A stretch of DNA of 7,126 nucleotides from Thermoplasmata archaeon. GTDB lineage: Archaea; Thermoplasmatota; Thermoplasmata; Thermoplasmatales; Thermoplasmataceae. The notes beneath the pieces are model-generated. The model saw nothing but the letters and a program-made list of their open reading frames with translations. It ran no database searches and was not told the DNA's origin. The position numbers and the translations under genes are program-made. Shown in pieces: positions 1 to 5,988 of this stretch. The stretch covers positions 1 to 7,126 of the forward strand of contig JAKAAK010000095.1 of NCBI GenBank assembly GCA_021797025.1, read 5' to 3'. How positions within the stretch are numbered: the first letter of the stretch is position 1; each line of letters opens with the position of its first letter.

Positions 1-224
1 TCCAGTATAAGTGAGATAATAATAACTGATATAAAAGTGAATGTTGCATTCCATACTATATCCCATACCTGTATGATATCACTGAGTGTTGAAATACCGA
101 GAAGTACAGTAATGACAGCTCCGGCCATTGCGGAATATCCTATTCCTATATTCCTGGGTTTTATGAGAACCATCAACAGTGTAACTGCAAAAATAAGTAG
201 GGAAAGATAAAATAATAAAGTCAT
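1..224 (-). CDS. arsB: Arsenite efflux permease ArsB, N-terminal part (runs off left edge)
   Basis: Integral membrane carrier that expels arsenite (and antimonite) from the cytoplasm. The reading frame gives 74 residues plus two bases before the window ends; full ArsB proteins have about 430 residues, so roughly the first sixth is present. It was found by translating the minus strand from the ATG at 224-222. The stretch KPRNIGIGYSAMAGAV, followed by VWDIVWNATFTF and a run of I, S and L, matches the start of bacterial ArsB as I remember it (QPKGLGIGWSATLGAV, then VWNIVWNATATF). Hydrophobic segments lie at about residues 3-20, 31-46 and 58-74. The start codon overlaps the arsR stop by four bases (ATGA) and no Shine-Dalgarno sequence precedes it, so translation is probably coupled to arsR. 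Without an ArsA ATPase it would run on membrane potential; whether arsA follows cannot be seen here. Confidence 0.9.
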   Translation of the reverse strand, partial: MTLLFYLSLLIFAVTLLMVLIKPRNIGIGYSAMAGAVITVLLGISTLSDIIQVWDIVWNATFTFISVIIISLIL

Positions 225-538
225 TCATCATGCTCTTTGCATTCAATGCAGTTGCACACATAATCAACCGTATTTCCTGCTTCCTCAACCACAGAAATAA
301 CATTTTTTAAAGATTCACTGGACAGTGAATATATTACGTTTTTTCCGGATCTGTAACTTGCTGCCAAACCATTCTCCCTCAATTCCCTGAGTTTATGGGA
401 AATCAGTGGCTGATCCATCCCTGTTTCTTCTACGATTTCTCCAACCGCCATGTTTTTAAGTGATAACATTTTCAATATCTTGAGCCTTATTTCATCAGAT
501 AACATTTTGTAAATATTCAAATCCGTGATTTTTTCCAT
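221..538 (-). CDS. arsR: ArsR-family arsenic-responsive repressor
   Basis: A 105-residue winged-helix transcriptional repressor of the ArsR/SmtB family, which leaves DNA when arsenite binds its cysteines. The core spans residues 15-71: DEIRLKILKML, a helix-turn-helix with recognition helix around DQPLISHKLREL (42-53), and a wing at ASYRSGKNVIYSL. The usual E. coli-type cysteine motif in helix 3 is absent: residues 30-40 contain no Cys. Instead three cysteines (95, 97, 100; CNCIEC) sit at the extreme C terminus. This recalls the relocated arsenite sites known in ArsR variants such as the Acidithiobacillus ferrooxidans protein. The gene is first in an operon with arsB. Its ATG at 538-536 lies about 25 bases after a TATA box embedded in a palindrome, which suggests a leaderless transcript and autorepression. 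The family is sure; arsenite as inducer is inferred from arsB and the Cys cluster. Confidence 0.94.
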   Translation of the reverse strand: MEKITDLNIYKMLSDEIRLKILKMLSLKNMAVGEIVEETGMDQPLISHKLRELRENGLAASYRSGKNVIYSLSSESLKNVISVVEEAGNTVDYVCNCIECKEHDE

Positions 539-555
539 TCAACATGAAATTAAAA

Positions 556-583
556 TTACATATAAATAATTATTCATATGTAA
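556..583. promoter_or_regulatory. Probable ArsR operator: 28-bp near-perfect palindrome
   Basis: The two 14-base arms are TTACATATAAATAA and TTATTCATATGTAA. They are reverse complements except at one symmetric pair (A at 564, C at 575), so 26 of 28 positions fit dyad symmetry. One arm carries the TGAATA element (complement of TATTCA) that is typical of ArsR/SmtB operators with 12-2-12 geometry. The minus-strand TATA box of arsR (560-566) lies inside the left arm, so a bound dimer would block TBP. The palindrome is seen directly; its role as ArsR operator is inferred from position and family knowledge. Confidence 0.65.
560..566 (-). promoter_or_regulatory. TATA box of the arsRB operon
   Basis: TTTATAT on the minus strand is centred about 25 bases upstream of the arsR ATG, the spacing expected for an archaeal leaderless transcript starting at or within a few bases of the start codon. 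It lies within the palindromic operator. Confidence 0.6.
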
Positions 584-591
584 AAATTAAC

Positions 592-604
592 ATATAAAAT
601 AAAT
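592..604 (+). promoter_or_regulatory. Probable TATA box of the metallophosphoesterase gene
   Basis: ATATAAAATAAAT is centred about 29 bases upstream of the ATG at 627. No Shine-Dalgarno sequence lies before that ATG, so a short or absent leader is likely. The sequence around it (ACATATAAAATAA, 590-602) nearly repeats one arm of the ArsR operator (ACATATAAATAA, 558-569). Confidence 0.5.
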
Positions 605-626
605 ACACCATTATTATAACAGATTT

Positions 627-1316
627 ATGAAACTTCTTGTGATATCCGATGTACATGGGAATTTTGATGCGCTGGAAACACTGGTAAATGGAGAGAAATA
701 TGATAAAATGGTCTTCCTTGGAGACGCTGTTGATTACGGCCCTGAGCCGGAAAAGGTTCTAGATTTCCTAAAAAGCAACAGTGATGTAAATATAATGGGA
801 AATCATGATAACGCGGTTCTTACGGGAGCTTCATGCAACTGTTCATTTGATATGCTGGAGTTAAGTGATTATACAAGGGAGAATATAAGCATGAAACTTT
901 TAAGCAAGTCTGATCTGGACTTCCTGAAAACTTTCCATACTAATTATGAACTGGACACCGGTAATGGAAAGGCATATCTGGTGCATGCATCGCCATATAA
1001 TAATCTCGACGGATATCTGTTCGCAAATGAGGCCGAAAAGGTGTTCAGGGATAAGCAGTTTTTTAATAATTACAGGTATATTATGGTTGGACACACCCAT
1101 TTTATGATGATTTACAGAAATAAAATAATAAATCCCGGAAGTGCTGGACAGCCCAGGGATTTTACAGGAAAACCCTCCTATGCGGTTATAGATACTGAAA
1201 ATGAAATTATAACCATGAAAAAATTTAAGTATGATCATGATAAAATGCTGGGTAAACTGAAAGTACTTATTAAAGACGAAAATATTTACGAAAAGTTAAG
1301 GAAATATTATGTTTAA
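627..1316 (+). CDS. Calcineurin-like metallophosphoesterase (YfcE / Metallophos_2 type)
   Basis: A 229-residue soluble phosphoesterase with the full set of two-metal motifs in order: SDVHGN (D8, H10), GDAVDYGP (D33), GNHD (N59, H60), VHASP (H120) and GHTH (H156, H158), followed by NPGSAGQPRD (169-178). These residues bind two divalent metal ions and activate water for phosphate ester cleavage. The length and the N-P-G-S-x-G-Q-P-R block fit the small archaeal and bacterial phosphodiesterases and serine/threonine-phosphatase-like proteins of this family. The substrate cannot be told from sequence. No signal peptide is present, so it is cytoplasmic. It is divergent from arsR across an 88-bp region with its own TATA box, and the next gene begins 50 bases downstream with a separate promoter. 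The start is fixed by the strong beta-strand opening MKLLVISDVHG. Confidence 0.9.
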   Translation: MKLLVISDVHGNFDALETLVNGEKYDKMVFLGDAVDYGPEPEKVLDFLKSNSDVNIMGNHDNAVLTGASCNCSFDMLELSDYTRENISMKLLSKSDLDFLKTFHTNYELDTGNGKAYLVHASPYNNLDGYLFANEAEKVFRDKQFFNNYRYIMVGHTHFMMIYRNKIINPGSAGQPRDFTGKPSYAVIDTENEIITMKKFKYDHDKMLGKLKVLIKDENIYEKLRKYYV

Positions 1317-1338
1317 TTCAATGTTCTCTAAGGATATA

Positions 1339-1347
1339 TTTATAAAT
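1339..1347 (+). promoter_or_regulatory. TATA box of the first MFS gene
   Basis: TTTATAAAT is centred 24 bases upstream of the ATG at 1367. It shows that this gene has its own promoter despite the short gap after the phosphoesterase, and it supports the chosen start as leaderless. Confidence 0.65.
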
Positions 1348-1366
1348 CTAGTTTAAATTATCTTCA

Positions 1367-2536
1367 ATGAATTATGGTGCCAGAGCCGGATTAGTACATG
1401 CAGCTAGGGCACTGTATGCCCTGAACTGGATGGACATGGCACCAGCCCTCGTTTATATAAAAGCATACATGCATCTAACTGTTGTGGAACTTGGAACACT
1501 AGTAACTGCATTTTACGTGGGCATAGCAATTTTCCAGATTCTCGGTGGATATTTATCCTCATATATAGGCGATAAGACAACATCCCTGATAGGGTTGCTC
1601 TTTGTTTCTATTTTTGCCATCATGTCCGGGTTATCAAACAACTTTACCGAACTTATAATCTCAAGATTCTTTGCAGGAACCTCTGCAGCACTATTCTTCT
1701 CCCCGGCATTGAGTCTCCTGGCATCAATAGTACCTGAAAACAAATATGCATTTCATATAGGAATATACAACGGTGCATTCAATGTGGGAGGTGGTATAGG
1801 CATAATAGGATGGGCTATACTGGATCAGTACATGGGTTATAGAATTCCCTTTATAATAGCAGGTATAGCTACCATGGCCCTTTTTGTGGTTTTAACAATT
1901 TTATTCCGTGATATCAGGAACGTAAAAACAAACAAATCCGATATATTCACAAGTTTCAAGAAGGTATTTTCAAGCAAGATAATAATCCTCATTGCATTCA
2001 TAGGAATCGCGGCCATGGTAGCAGAGACCATAATAGGGCAGTTCTTTGTATATTACCTTGAATCAATCAATTATCCAGCTGATCTAGCAGGCGGGATATC
2101 CGCCCTATACCTTATCATAGGATTCTTCGGTGGTGTTATAGGCGGTTACCATTTTTCCAGAACCGCCCATAAAATAGGAACATTCATGGCCATAAACATC
2201 GTACTATCACTATCACTCATAGCAATTGCGTTTATACATAGCTATATTCTGATTATAATACTGGCAATAGTTATAGGGATGATAACTGTCTACGGAATGT
2301 CCATTACATATACGCTTGTGAGATATCTGGCCCGCAGGGACCTCGTGTCATTAACACTCTCATTTGTGAATACACTGCAACTTCTGGTGGCAGTCGCCGT
2401 TCCGGTTATATTTACCGTTCTTTACTCAGATTACAATTATACTGTTTCATGGATTGCCATGGGGATAATCGGACTTATATTCCTGCCATTGATTTTTCTG
2501 GTGAAGGGGAATCTGGTAAAAGCAGTACCATCATAG
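1367..2536 (+). CDS. Major facilitator superfamily (MFS) transporter
   Basis: A 389-residue polytopic membrane protein with about twelve hydrophobic segments, typical of MFS length. The first half shows the MFS hallmarks. A motif-A-like loop between the second and third segments reads GGYLSSYIGDKTT (60-72), with the usual D and a basic residue. SRFFAGTSAALFFSPALS (99-116) corresponds to the R-x-x-x-G segment, and YNGAFNVGGGIG (134-145) to the glycine-rich antiporter-type motif C region. A charged central loop (about 180-203) separates the two halves. The substrate is unknown. The gene is monocistronic with its own TATA box, and its stop overlaps the end of the minus-strand leuD-like gene by six bases. 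Proximity to that hydro-lyase and a second MFS gene makes a carboxylate or related metabolite a reasonable guess, but only a guess. Confidence 0.88.
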   Translation: MNYGARAGLVHAARALYALNWMDMAPALVYIKAYMHLTVVELGTLVTAFYVGIAIFQILGGYLSSYIGDKTTSLIGLLFVSIFAIMSGLSNNFTELIISRFFAGTSAALFFSPALSLLASIVPENKYAFHIGIYNGAFNVGGGIGIIGWAILDQYMGYRIPFIIAGIATMALFVVLTILFRDIRNVKTNKSDIFTSFKKVFSSKIIILIAFIGIAAMVAETIIGQFFVYYLESINYPADLAGGISALYLIIGFFGGVIGGYHFSRTAHKIGTFMAINIVLSLSLIAIAFIHSYILIIILAIVIGMITVYGMSITYTLVRYLARRDLVSLTLSFVNTLQLLVAVAVPVIFTVLYSDYNYTVSWIAMGIIGLIFLPLIFLVKGNLVKAVPS

Positions 2537-3013
2537 GGGGTCACCCAGCAATCCCTTTGCCCTTAGTACGTTAATGATACCGCCGTTTTCAATGATTTCC
2601 ATGAGAAATGATGGTAGCTTTCTGAACGTAACCGATCTCTTGCTAACCATATCCGTAATCATAGAATTTTGAAAATCCACAGTAATAATATCCCCCTCCA
2701 CCACAGCATCATGTATGCCGCTAGCTTCAAGTGCTAGAATTCCGCAGTTGACAGCGTTTCTCAGAAACAGGCCGTTAACTGATTCAGCAATAATGCAGGA
2801 TATGCCGAGATTTTTCAGGTTATCTGCTGCCGGTCTGCTTGAACCGGTTCCAAAATTCCTTCCACCGATCATTATATCACCGACTCTTACCATAGACGCC
2901 CATCCAGGTCGATTTGCCTCCATTGCATGTATGGGTTTTTCCCTTTCAGGTAACGTATAACAGATCTGGGGATACATGAGGTCTGTGTTCACGTCATCAC
3001 CGAAAACCCACAC
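2531..3013 (-). CDS. leuD: Aconitase-superfamily hydro-lyase small subunit (LeuD-like)
   Basis: A swivel-domain subunit that pairs with the adjacent large subunit to isomerise a 2- or 3-hydroxy di- or tricarboxylate (3-isopropylmalate dehydratase, homoaconitase or a relative). Visible signatures are VFGDDVNTD (3-11), GGRNFGTGSSR (50-60), RNAVN.GI (85-92) and the usual C-terminal LPSFLMEIIENGGI segment. Two things are odd. The canonical GSSREHA is GSSRPAA (57-63). The substrate-loop region after GDxxxTD reads YPQICYTLPEREK, not the common PARYL. These suggest a divergent subfamily, so the leucine role is uncertain. As given, the protein starts at a GTG and has 160 residues. This omits the T-G-K that normally precedes VWVFGD; in-frame sequence continues upstream to an ATT at 3034 that follows a GGTGAT ribosome site. 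It is co-transcribed after leuC. Confidence 0.85.
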   Translation of the reverse strand: MWVFGDDVNTDLMYPQICYTLPEREKPIHAMEANRPGWASMVRVGDIMIGGRNFGTGSSRPAADNLKNLGISCIIAESVNGLFLRNAVNCGILALEASGIHDAVVEGDIITVDFQNSMITDMVSKRSVTFRKLPSFLMEIIENGGIINVLRAKGLLGDPL

Positions 3014-3029
3014 CTTTCCAGTTATATCA

Positions 3030-4277
3030 TTAATTCATATCACCTTTTATATATCCACGCAAAGCCGATATGGCAACCGTCCTGGCCGAACCAAGGTATA
3101 TCCTTGCACTGCTGGACCCCATTCTTCCTTTAAAGTTTCTGGTAGTTGAGCTTATCACTGTATCCCCATCACCTACAACGCCCATATGCCCTCCAAGGCA
3201 TGCACCGCACGTTGGATTGGTTACAAGTCCATTTGCCTCTGTAATAGTCTCAATATATCCTAACCTGCTTGCCTCCATGTATATTTTTCTGGAGGCGGGG
3301 GTCACCGTTAATCTAACATTCCTGTTTATTTTTTTACCATGTAAGACCTCTGCAACATCTCTGATATCTGAAAGTCTTCCATTGGCACACGATCCAACAA
3401 CTGCAACATCTATATCTACAGTTCCCAGGTCAGATACAGGCTTAATACTGTTTATAATGCGGTCGGGCATGGCCACCATGGGCTCAACCGAATTCATATC
3501 TATATTTATCTCATCAGCATATTCCGTATTCTGATCCGGTTCCACGGCGCTGTAGTCATTGATACCTGCAGAATTCATATACTCTCTGAGAACATTATCG
3601 ACGGGGAACACGGCAAATTCAGTGCTTAGTTCAGCACACATTGTTGATATTGAGCTCCTATCATCCATGCTCAGTGTTTGTATACCGCTTCCGGCAAACT
3701 CCACGTTCTTTCCAGGTATGTCTCCTGTAAGGGAGGCTATATAAAAAAATATATCCTTTGCGGATGAACCTTTCTTGATCCGGTTATTTAAATTCACTTT
3801 CAAAGTTTCTCCAACTATAAACCATGTTTTTCCTGTTGCTATTATATTTATCAATTCCGGTGTTCCAAGACCTCTGCCCAGTGTGTTGAAAGCACCAGTT
3901 GCAACGGTGTGTGAATCCGTATTTGCTATCAGACTACCAGGTTTGAACCAGCCCAGTTCACCTCCAATTACGTGGGAAATTCCACCCCTTCCCGCATCAT
4001 AAAAATCTTTGATTCCCCATCTGGAAACAAGTTTTCGCAACCTGTTTACCCTGTTTGCTATTTCTATATTTGGAGAAGGCACATAATGATCGAATACCAG
4101 CGATATCTTCTCAGGGTCAAATGGTTTTACCGGTGGATTATCCACAAATTCAGGGTGCAGTGCAGCCATATCCACCATTATAGCCCTGTCAACGTTGACA
4201 GTGACGATATCTCCAGGAGAAACAGTTGTTAAAGGTTCTATGGAGTGGTTAAACAATATCTTTTCTATAATATTCAT
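3030..4277 (-). CDS. leuC: Aconitase-superfamily hydro-lyase large subunit (LeuC-like)
   Basis: Catalytic [4Fe-4S] subunit of a LeuCD or homoaconitase type isomerase, cytoplasmic. From the GTG at 4283 there are 417 residues. Numbering from that codon, the three cluster cysteines are C299 (VGSCANGR), C359 and C362 (NPTCGACLGG). Other family motifs are VFDHYVPS (63-70), ANTDSHTVATGAF (120-132), EFAGSGIQTLSMDDR (195-209) and the C-terminal STTRNFKGRMGS (379-390). I prefer the ATG at 4277, which lies 23 bases after a TTTATAAAA box and gives 415 residues as a leaderless product; the GTG is only 17 bases away. The gene is followed directly by its small subunit. No leuA, leuB or other amino-acid gene is visible, and MFS genes lie on both sides, so the substrate (isopropylmalate, homoaconitate or another hydroxyacid) stays open. 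The family is certain. Confidence 0.92.
   Translation of the reverse strand: MNIIEKILFNHSIEPLTTVSPGDIVTVNVDRAIMVDMAALHPEFVDNPPVKPFDPEKISLVFDHYVPSPNIEIANRVNRLRKLVSRWGIKDFYDAGRGGISHVIGGELGWFKPGSLIANTDSHTVATGAFNTLGRGLGTPELINIIATGKTWFIVGETLKVNLNNRIKKGSSAKDIFFYIASLTGDIPGKNVEFAGSGIQTLSMDDRSSISTMCAELSTEFAVFPVDNVLREYMNSAGINDYSAVEPDQNTEYADEINIDMNSVEPMVAMPDRIINSIKPVSDLGTVDIDVAVVGSCANGRLSDIRDVAEVLHGKKINRNVRLTVTPASRKIYMEASRLGYIETITEANGLVTNPTCGACLGGHMGVVGDGDTVISSTTRNFKGRMGSSSARIYLGSARTVAISALRGYIKGDMN
3039..3044 (-). promoter_or_regulatory. Shine-Dalgarno sequence for the leuD-like gene
   Basis: GGTGAT on the minus strand is an exact match to the core complementary to the archaeal 16S 3' end. It lies inside the last codons of leuC, four bases before the in-frame ATT at 3034-3032 and 25 bases before the GTG at 3013. 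It fits an internal operon gene that cannot be leaderless, and it favours a start upstream of the GTG. Confidence 0.45.
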
Positions 4278-4295
4278 CTCCACTTTATATTGTTC

Positions 4296-4304
4296 TTTTA
4301 TAAA
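4296..4304 (-). promoter_or_regulatory. TATA box of the leuCD-like operon
   Basis: TTTATAAAA on the minus strand is centred 23 bases upstream of the ATG at 4277, supporting that ATG over the GTG six bases earlier. An identical TTTATAAAA on the same strand lies at 4426-4418 and could be a second, distal promoter. Confidence 0.6.
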
Positions 4305-4607
4305 TTTATTACTATTTTAGTATTTTATTTACGAATTCTGTATTTACTATATATAGTTATACAATAATATTTAAGTGAGTATTTAATGAAATAATAGTTA
4401 CATTGCTGTTCTAAACATTTTATAAACACTGTAAAATAAAGTTTAATAAAATTAAAATGGTCAAAATATCATAAAATAATAGGTAACCATTATATGCTGC
4501 AATAATGGATTTTCGGGAAGTTTCTGCAAACTCTTACTAAATATAATGATACCATATATTGTTATTAATTCCGGTTCTTGATATATAAATAATAATATAA
4601 AGAATAA
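4305..4607. other. Long AT-rich divergent intergenic region
   Basis: No convincing protein gene is present; the one minus-strand reading frame here is low-complexity and hydrophobic. What can be seen: a 12-bp palindrome ACTATATATAGT (4346-4357); a direct repeat TATTTAA spaced by five bases within about 4368-4386; a bidirectional TATA-like TTTTATAAA (about 4418-4427); a 7-bp perfect hairpin (4487-4508); and a second small stem AGTTT-CTGC-AAACT (4519-4532). It is much longer than the other intergenic regions in the window, so it may hold regulatory sites for both flanking genes or a small RNA. Confidence 0.45.
4487..4508. repeat. Inverted repeat (7-bp stem, 8-base loop)
   Basis: CCATTAT and ATAATGG are perfect reverse complements around the loop ATGCTGCA. 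It lies in the middle of the long gap between the leuC-like and second MFS genes. It could be an operator or part of a small RNA; the short stem in AT-rich DNA could also be chance. Confidence 0.4.
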
Positions 4608-4617
4608 TATATAAATA
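4608..4617 (+). promoter_or_regulatory. TATA box of the second MFS gene
   Basis: TATATAAATA is centred about 27 bases upstream of the ATG at 4640. No Shine-Dalgarno sequence precedes that ATG, consistent with a leaderless transcript. Confidence 0.55.
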
Positions 4618-4639
4618 TTGATGTCGAATTTCGTATTAT

Positions 4640-5749
4640 ATGTTAAACTTACATGTAAATAATTTAAATATATCAAAATCAGAGTTCAATAAAATACTGC
4701 CTATATTTTCATACTCTATTGCCACATTCTTTTTGATGGATTTTGCATTCTTCATTGATGATATTGTAACCACCCTTCATTTTTCATATACTGAATCATT
4801 CATACTTCTAGGGATACCATTTATTGGAAGAATGGTAACACCGTTCATATATTCATATGCCGGGAAAATCGGCGTTCCGAGGCTGGCCCTGCTATCTATT
4901 ACTGTTATGGCACTGATTTCCTTTGGCATGGGATATGAAACATCATTTCCAGAATTATTTGCAAGCAGGTTCATGATAGGTGTGTTTTTTGGACTGGCAA
5001 CATCTGCATCTATTGAGGTTTCATCCATAACCAGGGATCAAAAGATAATAGGTTTAACCATGGGTGGATGGGCCATAGGCTGGCTCTTAGGTGCAATATT
5101 TTTTATGATACTGGGTTCCTGGGAACTCGTTTCAATCGCTGGAATTATATTCGCTCCGGCACTGTTATTTTCCAGAAAACATAATATCATATCACCAATG
5201 TTGCGGAAATTCCATTTCGATTTCTCCATGAAAGTATTTATTATATTCCTTCTTGGATTCACGCCTGCCTACGTACTGGAAATAGTTCCCTCATACCTGG
5301 GGCCATCATCGTTTATAGAATCAATATCGGCATATTCTGTTGCTGTATTTGCGTACCTGCTTCTACCGGCAATGATGATCCGCTTCTCATTGAAAAAGAC
5401 GGTATTTTCATCCCTGATAATAGTAGGGGTAAGCGGAATACTGTTCTTTTCAACACTGAATATTGCATTTGCCATAATTTTTACAATGTTCGGTCTAGGA
5501 GTTAATTCATTGCTTCCTATTATAAGTAGAAACCTTAATGTTGATCCAGATAAGATCGGTCCAAGTATGAATTTTTCGGCAGTGGCTGGATTTATATTTC
5601 CTGTATTTTTAACACTTGGAAACGAGGCATTAAATGCGGCAATTGCTATTTTCATTGCATCTGTGTTTTTGTTTATCTTCGTGGCGGTAGAATTTGGAAA
5701 GCATGGGCCCGGAAATCTAAGTTTAAAAAAATTATTCAGCAATCAGTGA
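4640..5749 (+). CDS. Second MFS-like transporter
   Basis: A 369-residue polytopic membrane protein with eleven to twelve hydrophobic segments, slightly short for an MFS carrier. MFS-like marks are IGRMVTPFIYSYAGKIGVPR (62-81), which holds a degenerate motif-A loop between segments 2 and 3; SRFMIGVFFGLATSASIE (109-126), the R-x-x-x-G segment; and TMGGWAIGWLLGAIF (140-154), the glycine-rich segment-5 motif. Acidic residues sit in the first membrane segment (D34, D40, D41), which could matter for proton or substrate coupling. It is divergent from the leuCD-like operon across a 350-bp region and ends in a convergent gap. The substrate is not recognisable. It is only distantly similar to the other MFS protein in this window, so the pair does not look like a recent duplication. 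Confidence 0.82.
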   Translation: MLNLHVNNLNISKSEFNKILPIFSYSIATFFLMDFAFFIDDIVTTLHFSYTESFILLGIPFIGRMVTPFIYSYAGKIGVPRLALLSITVMALISFGMGYETSFPELFASRFMIGVFFGLATSASIEVSSITRDQKIIGLTMGGWAIGWLLGAIFFMILGSWELVSIAGIIFAPALLFSRKHNIISPMLRKFHFDFSMKVFIIFLLGFTPAYVLEIVPSYLGPSSFIESISAYSVAVFAYLLLPAMMIRFSLKKTVFSSLIIVGVSGILFFSTLNIAFAIIFTMFGLGVNSLLPIISRNLNVDPDKIGPSMNFSAVAGFIFPVFLTLGNEALNAAIAIFIASVFLFIFVAVEFGKHGPGNLSLKKLFSNQ

Positions 5750-5988
5750 TTTCCTCCTCAGGATCAGGCATGGAGCTTCCTGTTTCTCTGGGTATTTCTT
5801 GATATTATTGTTTTTACTACATTGATGAACTTTGTAATATTGAGCAATGGTATCACCTTGAAAACGTTGAATACTCCTCCGTATTCAAATTATATGATAC
5901 TATAGATATGCAGTATAATTGTTTCGTATAAACTTTATGCTCTCATCTATCCTTACTGAAGTAGGCTTCTAGTTTTCAAGATTAATAA
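5750..5988. other. Convergent intergenic region with possible mobile-element debris
   Basis: No intact gene. A T-rich stretch (TTGTTTTT, 5808-5815) could end the second MFS transcript. An imperfect hairpin at 5955-5973 (arms ACTGAAG and CTTCTAGT, one bulge, loop TAGG) is followed by TTTT and could be a second terminator. On the minus strand, an open stretch without a start codon (5889-5764) vaguely resembles the segment after the HUH motif of IS200/IS605 TnpA; see findings. Confidence 0.35.
5808..5815 (+). terminator. Possible T-rich archaeal terminator after the second MFS gene
   Basis: TTGTTTTT lies about 60 bases after the MFS stop codon in a convergent gap. Archaeal RNA polymerase terminates at such U-runs without needing a hairpin. 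The call is based on position and base composition only. Confidence 0.25.

Noticed and set aside
79..303. Minus-strand open frame of 74 codons across the arsR-arsB junction
   Set aside because: It is out of frame with both genes. The arsB frame matches a known family, while this frame has a basic, Cys-rich shadow sequence.
3070..4232. Several plus-strand open frames opposite the leuC-like gene
   Set aside because: They are antisense shadows of a clearly conserved Fe-S enzyme gene with intact motifs.
4284..4639. A tRNA or structured RNA gene in the long divergent gap
   Set aside because: No tRNA-like arms, T-loop (GGTTCRA) or strong GC-rich stems are present; only short AT-rich stems were seen.
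4461..4676. Minus-strand open frame of 71 codons in the long gap before the second MFS gene
   Set aside because: Its composition (I, Y, F, L) is what AT-rich non-coding DNA gives. It overlaps the MFS promoter and start and has no convincing upstream signals.
5269..5742. 157-codon minus-strand frame opposite the second MFS gene
   Set aside because: It is antisense to membrane-segment codons, and the plus-strand frame has coherent hydrophobic segments and MFS motifs.
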